Assembly: GCF_963678635.1 (NCBI RefSeq)
Contig: NC_087070.1
Location: 4,190,539-4,254,538 of the forward strand
Direction: 5' to 3'
Source of the DNA: Symsagittifera roscoffensis
Lineage: Eukaryota > Xenacoelomorpha > Acoela > Convolutidae
DNA: 64,000 nt
A program made the translations under genes and the position numbers. Of this stretch, positions 21,023 to 30,975 are shown in pieces (positions within the stretch are counted from its first letter, which is position 1; each line of letters begins with the position of its first letter). A model generated the notes under the pieces. That model did not search any database and was not told where the DNA came from. It was given only the letters and a program-made list of their open reading frames with translations.

Positions 21023-22162
21023 TTATGTTCTGGGAGGAGGAGCAGTCCCTAGCCTCTCTCTTACGTTTGAGCTCGGAGCGACGGGTGCAGCTGCAGCCGT
21101 CTCCATTGCCAAGGGCCCTAGGCGGTTGACGAGGGATTCGGGCACAATTGCCCTTATTCTATTTCCTCCGGTCGAGCTGGTCCGAGCCAGAGAACTGGTC
21201 GCCCTCGACTCCTGCTCCACTTCCCTCAATTGCGTCTGAAATACATCATTGACCCAGTGTCTCCCTCATTGGGTGTTGAAATGTATTCCATCTCTGGTAA
21301 GCGCGATGTGATCAATCATGCGCAGCATGTTTTCGAGATCCAGAAGTCGCAGCTTGCCAGGGTTATTTCTCACCAGACTACGGATCATTTCGTTCCACCG
21401 TGTCACGTTGCCATTCATGAACTCTGCCACTGTGGTGCCCACCAGCGGGTTTTGTGGTATCGTGCACAGCACCACAAGCCTGGGCCTGTACTTCTCCTTT
21501 AGTTCGTTCAAGAGGCATACCAATAGAGGCTCCCACTTCCTTTCCGGAGTCACTGGGGCTCTCGAGACGTCGTTGGTTCCCAGCATTATCACCAGCGTAT
21601 CTAGGTGATCTTCGCTCTGGAATTTCATCATCTTGATGACCTGAGCCACTGAGGCTCCTCCAAAGGACAGAGTGGTAGTCTGACCATAGACGAAAATCTC
21701 ATTCAGATTCCTCACCAAACTGTCTCCTATGATCAAGTGGCGACTCCCTGGGGGAATTACCTGGTCGCTCGTAGCGGGGTTCCAGCTCATGCCATTCAGG
21801 CAGGCTCGAGGATGCTCCGCGGCCACTTGCGTGAACTGGTGACGTGCCATCAGATTCTTCCTAATGTCTACCACGCGGGACTTTTGAAAGGTTCCGCCAT
21901 GCGCAGTCATCGAGGACGCTACCGTGCGGGGTGCTCGCTCCGAGCTATTGGTATGAATGATCACGACGTTGGGAAGGAACGATCCTACCCAATGTCCGCC
22001 CAGTGGTTCTGTTGATCTCATCCATTGTTGCTCTGGCCACTTGGTTGAATGATTCTTGGAACTGAGGAGCGAGATAGGTGTCAGAAGGGTCTGGTATTGT
22101 GTTCCTCTGACTGCAAGCAGACTGTTGTGTCTGCTGAGGAGCCTCGGGCCCTCTCGATGCAC
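21023..22162 (-). pseudogene. Element B extra ORF 2: SGNH/GDSL-type hydrolase
   Basis: The domain shows HLIIGDSLVRNL (block I Ser, near 21,730), SFGGASV (block II Gly), MLGTNDVSR (block III Asn, near 21,580) and RDGIHFN (block V Asp and His, near 21,290). All catalytic residues agree with copy A. An in-frame TGA (complement of 21,266-21,268) directly after the last block cuts off a tail. Homology to A resumes right after it (VNDVFQTQL / LNDVFQRHI), so the catalytic domain is complete but the C-terminus is separated. The upstream part of the ORF (from 22,162) has no counterpart in A and may not be coding. The true start is probably near MSWNPA. Confidence 0.8.
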
Positions 22163-22202
22163 ACAGCTCCTGTACTCTTGTCTTGGGGTGTGTGTCGCTG
22201 GA

Positions 22203-22904
22203 TTACTCCGAGGATTTCATTGTCGCCAGAACTTCCTGTGACACTTGGCCCACCTTTGCCATATACAGCTCCTTCAGGTGCTTTATTTCATCCTCCTTGT
22301 AGGCCACCTGTAGATCTTCGTATTTCTTTTTCCATTCGTCTCTTTCTCGAGCTATTGCCCTATACTCCTGAAGTTTGGCACACAGCTCGCTCTGGTCTCT
22401 CTCCTTTTTCTCCAACGTCTCAATCGTCTCCGACGTCTGGATCTCTATTTCACTCACCCTCACTCTCTTCGGAGGAGGAGCAGCTGTTGGAGAGTCGACC
22501 GAATGTGACGGGCCCGGCCCATCACGTTGTCTTTTCGCTCCGATGAGCGGCTGCGCAGGTGGAACCGGTAAGGGCATCTCACCTAGCCGGTGGTCCCTCT
22601 GTTCACCTAGTCCTGGCTCACGAGCCAGGTCGTGGCCAGACATTTCTCCACGCCGCCATCTCATCAGTCGGTTTCGACCGCTCTCGGCGGTCCCGGACTC
22701 ACCGAAGGCCAACATCAACACGACTTCTGTCGTGCGATTCCCTCGACCCTCTCGTCCTAATGCATTGAGGAGCGCGACCACAAACATCGCCAGCCCCGGG
22801 TCTTCTCGTGTAAAATCACAATCGATCAGCCGCTGATAGATCTCGTCTAGAGTCGCTCCTAGACTCGCTGAGAGGAATTCCATTAGTTTGTTTGTGTCAC
22901 CCAT
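22203..22904 (-). CDS. Element B extra ORF 1: helical domain plus C-terminal coiled coil
   Basis: A 233-codon ORF from an ATG at 22,904. Residues about 1-75 are helical (LDEIYQRLIDCDF, EVVLMLAFGESG) and match copy A 3465-3686. Residues about 80-150 are Pro/Arg/Gly-rich with a possible basic nuclear-localisation patch (PPPKRVRV). Residues about 150-225 form a Glu/Lys/Leu heptad coiled coil. Intact in this copy. It is the first gene after the non-coding spacer, the position env takes in endogenous-retrovirus-like elements, but it has neither a signal peptide nor a membrane segment. Function unknown. Confidence 0.65.
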   Translation of the reverse strand: MGDTNKLMEFLSASLGATLDEIYQRLIDCDFTREDPGLAMFVVALLNALGREGRGNRTTEVVLMLAFGESGTAESGRNRLMRWRRGEMSGHDLAREPGLGEQRDHRLGEMPLPVPPAQPLIGAKRQRDGPGPSHSVDSPTAAPPPKRVRVSEIEIQTSETIETLEKKERDQSELCAKLQEYRAIARERDEWKKKYEDLQVAYKEDEIKHLKELYMAKVGQVSQEVLATMKSSE

Positions 22905-23390
22905 TTCTTATCGTGTTGATTCTTGCTGTCGTGTAGTTTCTTCCTGGTTCGTTCGATTCAATTAATTCAATAAACAATTTCCGATCAATCAAGATCTAAA
23001 AAACAAGTCGCGACTTAAAACCATCATTTTTGGATAAAACATCATTCAACTCTTTAAAACTCTTCATTGAAATTCTCTTCTCAATTCTGACTTAAAAATT
23101 TAGCACCAAGGTGGATCGTCCACCTGTCTCTGCGTCAGGGTAGCACAAATGAGCGCTGTCACCTTGATGACCTGGAGTACTCTAGGTCTTTTGTGACACA
23201 AAACATAAAACATATCATAACAATAACATAACACATAAACACATAAACATCACACATCTATATTATCACATGAAAACATAATCCCTAATACTGTACCTAA
23301 AACCTAACCTAATCTAAAACCTGACACTAATTCTTATCAAGTAACTTAATAAAAACCACTTATCGCCAAACGAAATTCCTAGCATATGCT
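22905..23390 (-). other. Non-coding spacer between pol and extra ORFs (element B)
   Basis: About 490 AT-rich bases with short runs such as ACATAAAACATATC and CCTAAAACCTAACC. No ORF. Position and length match the spacer of element A. It may supply a splice acceptor or promoter for the downstream genes, but no clear signal can be seen. Confidence 0.5.
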
Positions 23391-23800
23391 CAGATAGTTT
23401 TTTTTATGTAAGTAATTCTCTATGTCAGTTTCTGAAAATATCACATGTACAAGTGCGTACAACTCTCTCGGATGTAGCTTTCCCCTATTAGGGTCATATA
23501 CTGGTAACGAGAGAGAGAGGTCACTCCTCTCTCAACCAAAAAATCCCTAAGTCGACTCAAGGACAATACCAAGCTCTTTGGATCTACGTGTTGCCTATCA
23601 GTGGCCTTGGTAACCAGGAAACACAAATATTTCCCTGGTATCTGTGATGCAACAGGGGGCAGCGCTATCATCCCCCCACACCAGGCCTCTGTTTCCAAAA
23701 AAATTCGATGTTCTTATACTCTATTTTGAAATCAGCCGCTAGTGCTGTTTTGAAGCTTACGTCCGCGGTTATCGCTATAGCGCACGTGCGTTCCGTGAGT
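23391..23800 (-). other. TARG1/OARD1-like macrodomain at the end of element B pol, frameshifted
   Basis: DSDFILTERTCAIAITADVSF, in two parts around residue 560 of the preceding ORF, continues after a frameshift near 23,690 as KYLCFLVTK and LSLSRLRDFLVERG. A second frameshift near 23,510 leads to VYDPNRGKL. The pattern matches copy A and the TARG1-type macrodomain. As in A, the loop that holds the catalytic Asp in OARD1 reads YDPNRGKL. Lys is present in LVTK. The two frameshifts make this copy non-functional beyond the first third of the domain. Confidence 0.7.
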
Positions 23801-23987
23801 ATGAAATCGCTGTCCGTTATGACGATATTGTTTGAATAATGGTTCGGTAGATCAAAATACGATTCAAAAATTCGTCCAAAAGGTGGTTTTTTAGCATTCT
23901 CCCCCTCTGTCTCTAGTTCTCCGGTTTCTCTTGCCGATTTCAATTTTTTTATTATCAGATTTTTGGTGTGGGTGAGTCCTACCCCCA

Positions 23988-23999
23988 CTCCCCGGACAA
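23988..23999 (-). promoter_or_regulatory. Candidate central polypurine tract of element B
   Basis: In element sense TTGTCCGGGGAGTGGGGG, identical over this stretch to element A 2350-2367 although surrounding codons differ. The 12-base core equals the 3' PPT core at 13,303-13,314. It lies about 10.7 kb from the 3' PPT, near the middle of the element, as central PPTs do in elements that have them. Confidence 0.45.
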
Positions 24000-26450
24000 A
24001 AACGTCCATCGACGTCCCCGTCGATCGGCCAAAGTCTAGGAGATCGAGGTTGGATTGTGGAACACGTAGAGGACCATCTGGGGCGACCCAGTTGGACTCA
24101 GTATTGTCATGACTGATGTATTTGATGCCGTCTTTATCGACGTCTTGAATCGTCAGGATCGTCTCTTTTGGATCTGTCGGCAGATCATGGAGCCATTCGA
24201 GCACGCGCAAGTTCATTAGTTCTTTCTCATGAGTCTGTTCCGCTTCTGGTTCGAACACCACTTCCGGTTCTGATCGATCGTCGATCCAATCCTGATCCAT
24301 ATCATTCACCAAGTCGATTTCGTCTAGCACCGCCACTTCGTCCAGTCCCACTAGCGAGTCCATGACATCACTTACAACTATCCTGTCTACAACGAAATCC
24401 TCGCCGTACGGATTGTATTTCATCTTGTTTTTTCCTCTCTTGCTCTGGCGTGTTTCCATGGTGAGAGGAAAGTCAGGCTGTATTCCCTTGTCAATTTCGA
24501 TTTGTTCCGGGCATTCCCAGTCTTTCTCGGCATAAGGTAGAGTTTCATTGTCCACCTCTACCCGCTCGGTCAACTCCAGATCCAGTGGTAGGTCGCAATC
24601 GTCCACCACCTCATTCCCGTCGTTTTTGTCGCGAGTACCCCTTTCATTCACTTCACAAGCAGGATCCACAATCAAATAGTCTCCCTCTTGCATGTCCGCT
24701 GGGATGCACCAGTCCTCTGACGAGGCATTGTGTGGTTTGATGTTCTCGTAATGAGCTGCTCTTCCAGTGCTCAATCGATAAAAACGACCTCCTTGGTGCA
24801 CCTCTGTTATCTGAAATGGACCACGCCATTTCTTTAATAATTTCTTGGTTCCTTTTGGTGGAACCACTTCCTGGAACACCCAGACGTAGTCGCCAACTGA
24901 GTAGGCTTTCGCATCGGCTGTCCTTTTATCAAACCTCCTTTTTTGTCTAATTTGCGCCTGTTGCGTGTTCCTCCTGCATAAGTCATTGAGGTCCTGCTGT
25001 CTTCTAATAACATCCCGCACGTACGTTTGCGGTGCTGTTCTCTTCCCCTCATATTCAGGGTAGAAAAACGTCAACGGAAGCGCTTTTTCGTGACCCGTTA
25101 GCATCATGTGCGGACTTATTCCCGTGGTGGAATGCTCCGTGCTGTTGTAAGCACCCATCACTTGCGGCAAGTGCTTGTCCCAGTCATCCATGTAACGCGA
25201 GCAATAGACTCTCAGCATGGATACCAGTGTGCGATTTTGCCTCTCAACTAGGCCATTCGTTTGCGGGTAATAAGTGGTCGAGTGGGCCTGCGCTACCTGC
25301 GACCTTTTCATTAACTCCTTCGTGAGATCACCCACGAATGCTTTGCGATTTCCGATTGGAATGTGATGGGGCAGCCATGCCTCGCTATCCACACATTTAA
25401 CAAATGATCGCATGTTTCTTCCGCCGATGCTGTCATGCAAGGTGCTGCCTCCGCATACTTCGTAAAATGGTCGATCATTACCAGCACCTGATTATAGCCC
25501 GTTGCTGTCATGCAGATTTTCTGATGATCATTTTGCACCACTTCGTTGAATCCCGACGACTCTATTGACTGTAGGGGGAACCCTAGTTTCCTGGGATCCT
25601 TCGCCTGCTGACATGACAGGCACGCGGCAATCCACTTTTGACAAGCCTTCTTCAATCCCGGCCATTCAAATCGTTTCTGTATCCTGTTATACACTTTGTC
25701 CACACCTTGATGGCCCATCTGATCATGTGAGCGAAATAGCAATTGGGTCTGGTACAACTGTGGCAACACTATTGAATTGTATTTGTAAAGGACTTTGTCC
25801 TCCTCATTACGTTTACAGGCTACAATTCCGTCCTTGTTCAGGTACAACAAGTCTTTTCTCTTCAGGTAGAATTGCTTCAAGATCTTGTAGCTGTCTTCTT
25901 CCAAGTCTCCCTTGTCAGGTGATCCATTCTCGATCCATCTCTTCAAACTGCTCGTCATTCTATCATTTCGTTGAGCCCTTAGGAGATCCGACAGCCTGTA
26001 CCTGGCTTTCAAATACGTCTTTACCACGTTCATTTGCCCACTCATGACTTCCGGAGCATGAGCATCGTCCATCAACTTGACACACCATATCTTTTTCAAA
26101 GGCGTCGCTTCCTGCATAGATGGTTCCAGATTGGTGCGGACGACCGTACCATGTGGCAGCATTCTGGTTGGGCGTTTCGAAACTGCTATCAGCTCGAGCT
26201 CGTCTGCGGCATTATCTACCACAGTGCCCTCTTCATCTGAGGTGTATCTGTCCCTGTCTGGATCCTGATGCGTTTCTCGGTCCAGCCCGCGCTGCTTCCA
26301 GTCTACCAACAAGGAGTGGATTGCGATCTCTGACATATCGGAATTGGAAGTTGTTTCAGATGTGTTGTCCCAGGACTGGGGCCTCGAGTCAACACTTGAG
26401 CCGACTGATTCCCCAACATCATATTCCAAGTTGTCTGAGATGTTTCTTGA

Positions 26451-26630
26451 CTCCCCGGACAAAACTCTGTCCATTGGTTGCTTTGAATCCGACTCCCCGG
26501 ACAAAATTCTGCCCCTAGGCGGTCTCGTCAACCTCTCCCCGGACAAATCGTCCTGCACGGGCTCCAAGGTGTCTGACTCCTCAGACAAGTCGTCCTTGAC
26601 GGGCTCGAAGGTATCAGACTCCCCGGATTT
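26451..26630 (-). repeat. Five-unit 42-bp tandem repeat in pol, each unit carrying the PPT core
   Basis: CTCCCCGGACAA (the PPT core on the complement) starts at exactly 26,451, 26,493 and 26,535. Variants follow at 26,577 and 26,619, giving a perfect 42-base period. In frame the units read as 14-residue acidic repeats with LSGES or LSGER (LSEES in the variant unit). Element A has a one-mismatch version (TTGTCCAGGGAG, 29-40) at the corresponding place. Confidence 0.75.
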
Positions 26631-26974
26631 TGTCTCGTCCCCGGAGGAACAATCTGGGCTCGGTTCGTATTCTTCTTTTGCATCCGTGAAATGCACTCTC
26701 CACGCGAAGCTAGATTTCGACTTGATCCTGATTTACCCAGTGGCTTGGGTCTGATTCAGTGTCCCATATTCAGTGAACGAACTCTCAACAAGACCTCCTT
26801 CGGCATCGAGCTCACCAGCTGGTTGACTATCGACCTGCAATCCCGTTCAACGCCTCGGCTGCGAATGGACACTGGCCTCTTCTCTGGTCTCTCGGTGACA
26901 GTCAACCGCTGCATGGTCTCCATCCACTCACAATCATGCCTATCCACTTCCCTGTCCAACAAGTTACGGAGCTT

Positions 26975-29309
26975 TCACATGACGTCCGGCGCCACGTTCA
27001 CCGTCCTGTTCAATAGAGCCATGCTGTTTATACCCAGCCTGGTAAGTTCTTGCTGTACCAAATCGGATCGGACTAGCAGATCCAACGGAACGGGCTCGCC
27101 TCTGGCTAAAAGCCTTATCTCCGCGGCCGTTTCCACTGGAAGGTCAGGGTGTCCGGGTATAGGATGCCCCGACTTGTCTAACCACCTAGTAAGTGGCAGT
27201 TTGTCGTAGGTTTCCTTGTCCAGAAATGAAAATCCGTCTTTGATTTCCGATTGGTTAGCCTGCTTCTCCTCGAGGCGCTCATAAAATTCTGTCTTCTTAC
27301 TGAGGCTATCTGCGTTCTGGTGCTTGTCACGGGTACGGTGCTCTATGATCATGTGGTATCCATCCAGGCGCACAATCCAACGACCAATATAACTTTGGTC
27401 CATCGAATAGGTTTTCAGCCAGGCAAGGGCACGATTATCCACACGTAACTTAAAGGGAGCACTCCCCAAGTAGGCCCTGTATTTTTCCACGAAAGTGATC
27501 ACCGCAAACATCTCCGCTTTTGGCGCGCCGTGCTTCATCTCAGTATCACTCAGGACTTTACTCCCGTAGGCTATCGGACGAAGAACCGTTCTCCCGTTCC
27601 ACTCCTGCTCCTGGTGAAGTATGCCCGATATCGCAACCACTGATGCATCCGTGTTCAGCACGAACATCCCCTTCTCTGTTGGCATGCCAAGAACCGATGC
27701 CTCGCAAAGTTCACGTTTGATGATCTCAAATGAAACTTGTGCCCCACCATCCAAGTGAACTTTTTGCCCTTGTTTCTCATCAACCGCTGCATGGGGTATA
27801 ATTTGTCAGCAAACCCCTTGATGAACTCTCGATAATAATTAGCGAATCCCAAAAAACTCATCAGCTGTGTATCTGTTTTAGGTGCCTTCCAGGTCAGCAC
27901 CGCTTCAACCGCTTCAGGATCTGGTCTCACTCCATGTTTGTCCACCAGGCGGCCCAGAAACTTTATGGAATCTCTGAGGATTTCACACTTAGAGGGTTTA
28001 CATTTCAGACCCGCCTGCTTCATGCAAGAAAACACCTCCTCCAACCTCTCTCTGTGGTCTTCTAAGGTTGGTGTTGCAATCACGACATCATCGACATAAC
28101 ACATGATGAGATTCCCGTTTTTCTTAGTGACGCCCGCATCAGTCGCTGGAATGTGGCCGTTGCGTTGCACAATCCGAACGGCATCCTCTTCCACTGGAAC
28201 AATCCCAGCTCGCATGCGTAGCTTGTTTTTTCTCGATCTTGCTTTCTGAGTGGCACTTGCCAGAACGCAGAGCCCAAATCCAACGTCGTGAAGAACTTCG
28301 AGTCTCCCTGCTTGGATAGGCTCTCATCGATGCGGGGAATCGGGTATGCGTCCTTTATAGTCACTGCGTTCAGATAACGGAAATCACAACAAAATCTGAG
28401 TTGTCCCCCTTTCTTTTTCGCCATGACCACGCCACAAGCCAACGGGGACTTCGACGGCTCGATCATGTCGTACTCCATTAACATCTCGATTTCCTTCCTA
28501 CACGCTTCTGACTTGTGAGGGGTCATTCTTCTCGCCCCTTCCCTATGAGGTACCGAGCCCTCTTCTATCTCAATCTCGTGTTCTACAAAATTACAGCAAC
28601 CTATGTCGGCCTTATGTTTCGAAAAAACGTCTGCGTTCCGACTTAGCACCGCAAGGTAAAATATCTTGTCTGATATTTTACCCTTCAAATGTTCTATCTC
28701 AGGTAGGACTGGTTCATTCGCTGCTAACTCTGTTTCTGTCGGCCTCTCAGGAAAGTTGGAACAACTAGACAGCCCATCATCTGTTTCCGACTTCATTGAA
28801 AACAATTTCCTAGAAGATTTCAATTCATTCACTCTCCTCATTATACATTCTTGGTTCGCATGCAATGGACATTTAGTTACATCAAACTTTTTCAAGTTCT
28901 CCACACTCTGAAAGTCTGTGTTCAGAGGCAAAGCATAGCCAAGATTCTTTCCCCTCTGTATTGTCACTGTTGTTGCTCCTGTGTTCAAGAACACACTCAC
29001 ACACAGTCCGCTCTGAGTGAGTGAGAAGCTTCTTCCCAAAATAGCCGAGCTTTTACTGTTTGGATTTGGTACCAGACACACCTGTCTGTCATTGCTGAGT
29101 TCATTCAAGTTCCTCATACTGAACGTCGCTACTACGGCTTGGTTTGGTTTTAATCTAACTTTTCGATCCAGAAAAATCGGCACCTTGGCCTGGTTAATTA
29201 AGATCTTATTAAGGGGTCTCTTTTCATACTTTCTCTCAGGATCCTTGATCCTAATCAACCCGTCATTGAGATTGATCGTGACATCAAAGTTGCGCTCGAA
29301 ATCCCTTCC
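26975..29309 (-). pseudogene. pol: Element B pol, reverse transcriptase and RNase H
   Basis: Piece 29,258-28,080 holds the RT fingers and palm up to motif A (LDLGSAFWQVP) and MPFGLCNATATFQRL. A small deletion near 28,130 shifts the frame into 28,215-27,655, which carries the catalytic YVDD (CYVDDVV) and the thumb (FLGFANYYREFIKG). Another frame change near 27,770 leads to RNase H (27,754-26,975) with its acidic residues in NTDAS, KAEMF, VDNRAL and HQNADSLS. ILHQEQEW and RPIAYGSK are typical of Ty3/gypsy RNase H. Residual pol homology continues out of frame to about 26,700. The enzyme would copy element RNA into DNA; the frame breaks show this copy cannot make it intact. Confidence 0.9.
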
Positions 29310-30481
29310 CTAGATGAACTGATCGGATTCGTCCAAATTCTCCACTACTAGGAAGCTCATCCAAAGATGTCTTCCTCCGAGCTGCAGTGAAATATCGGGG
29401 TTCGTCCAGTCACATAGATCGCTCCCTGATTGGCAGCTGCCAACCTGATATTTGTCGGTATGAGATCCGACCTCTCGAAACCCATGTCGGTCCAAATTTT
29501 GACTGGCATGACACTAACCACTGCTCCCGTGTCTAGCAGTCCCTTTACTGAAAGTTGTCTGCCTTGCACGCCCAGCACGTGTGCGGCCAGATCGGCATCG
29601 CAACCTATGTGCACCACATCTTGTTCGAGCATCGTGTTGTGTCCGATTCGTCTAACCTTCAGCTCCTCTTGACCAATGTATATCCGGCCAATCTGATCAT
29701 TCGCATCAGTTATGTGAGCTTTTGTGTAGATATTGATGCCATCCACATTCATTAGAATCGGGTAAGGGCCATGGACATCGATATAATGTCCATCCACTTT
29801 CATCAGCCTCGGACCTCCTGTTTTGAGCAGCGCTTGCACTGCCCTGGAGTCCAGTTTGGGATCTTTCTCCTTCAGGTAGTCGGCATAGATGTCCGGGTGG
29901 ACTAGTGTAATCTCGGATGGTTCACTCAAGTTCTTGACCACCTGGTGCCCTGCGACTGAGATAATGGACATTATTTTCGTCCCCTCCTTCGTCATGCCGA
30001 AAGTTCTCCCAGATATAACGTTCAGTTTTAGTCTCTGCTTCCTGGGTTCCTCTTTGTCTTCTATTTTCGTCGTTTTACCCAGAATATTAAAACTTTCCCG
30101 AAGATCCGTGCTCTCCAGCTCCGACCTTACCCACTGCTCCACTTCTTTCGTGGCTAGCTCCTGTTTGACATTCTGCAACGCTGTCCTTGCCGCCAGACCG
30201 TAATCCACCTTGAATGGGCTAGCAGACTCTGCCTCCAGGTTCGAGGCTACCACCTCGTCAGGCAGTATCTTTACCTTCTTAGTCGTAAAGGTGCTCGGTG
30301 TCGTTTCCTTTCTCCGAGACTCGGCCTCGTTCATCAGACATGCTCGACTGGCCTTGACACCCGAAAGCGCCTCTTCATGGCGGGGATCTTTTGAGTCCGC
30401 CACTGCATCCCAAAATTGAGTACAATCCGACTTGAAGTGTCCCTCCAAATTACAGAAGAAACACCTCGGACCATATTTCAT
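29310..30481 (-). pseudogene. gag-pro: Element B gag zinc knuckle and aspartic protease
   Basis: ATG 30,481 opens a 374-codon frame. It begins with a CCHC zinc knuckle (CFFCNLEGHFKSDC), the RNA-binding nucleocapsid signature, continues through a Glu/Lys-rich linker and ends in a retropepsin with active site LLDTGAVVSVMP. A frameshift near 29,400 and a stop just before FERNFDV separate it from RT. The protease would cut the gag-pol polyprotein. The frame upstream of the ATG (EDHEEYVRG) also looks coding, so the natural start lies further upstream. Confidence 0.85.
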
Positions 30482-30963
30482 GATGAGCCCTCTGACGTAC
30501 TCTTCGTGATCCTCGTCGGTTGCGTCGACGTCCTCGACGTCCTATGACTCTTGGTCTCCGATTTGGACATTCCCTTGAATAACACTTCCTCTCGCGGCTC
30601 GACCTCGGAACGCTCCGAGGTCTCCTCCGTCCTCTCAACTTCCTCCCGCTCGAGGTCCTCACTCGTCTCAAAGTCGGGTCGAATAAGTGTCCGCTCTCCT
30701 TCGTCAAAGGGGTCCACAAGCGTTTCGCTCGCGGTTCTGGCCTCGGCGCTCCGCCCTTGATCGCCATCGAGGTTTTTCTCGCTCCTTAGTTTCATTTCGC
30801 TCACTGAAAGATCTGGTTGACCTTTAGTCGATTCGGTTTCGGCAAACACGTCGGAGGCGCTGCTAAACGAGGACTGGCTACGCCTAGTTTTAAATTTTCG
30901 CGTGCTGCCCTTGCTCAGCTTGGGAATCTTAGTAGTCGATCCTAACGAGTCCCTGCGCTGCAT
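30478..30963 (-). pseudogene. gag: Element B gag N-terminal region, no capsid domain seen
   Basis: An ORF from ATG 30,963 codes about 160 charged residues: a basic Ser/Arg-rich start, then a Glu-rich region (LEREEVERTEETSERSEVE). It overlaps the zinc-knuckle frame by four bases. A Ty3/gypsy gag normally has a capsid domain of about 200 residues between these parts. I see none, and the upstream 2.3 kb has no ORF. Either the capsid coding part was deleted in this copy or it has decayed beyond recognition. Confidence 0.55.
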
Positions 30964-30975
30964 ACTTTGTGACAA

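Larger units (their letters stand above)
23391..26696 (-). pseudogene. pol: Element B pol, integrase part with acidic repeat linker
   Basis: Piece 26,696-25,311 starts with an acidic linker of 14-residue repeats (LSGESD), then a basic linker (RYRLSDLLRAQRND), then the integrase zinc module (SHDQMGH, CLSC) and the first catalytic Asp (QNDHQ). A one-base loss near 25,350 falls exactly at the second catalytic Asp. The frame continues in piece 25,440-23,668 with KAFVGDL, the catalytic Glu (LVERQNR), GPF/Y (KKWRGPFQI), a long acidic spacer and FVRGVGVGLTHT, then the broken macrodomain. Compared with copy A the rest of the integrase is open, so decay is moderate. The product would integrate cDNA. 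Confidence 0.88.

Noticed and set aside
28080-28215. Programmed frameshift inside the RT of element B
   Set aside because: The break falls in the middle of the conserved RT core and looks like a small deletion. Functional frameshift sites lie between gag, pro and pol.
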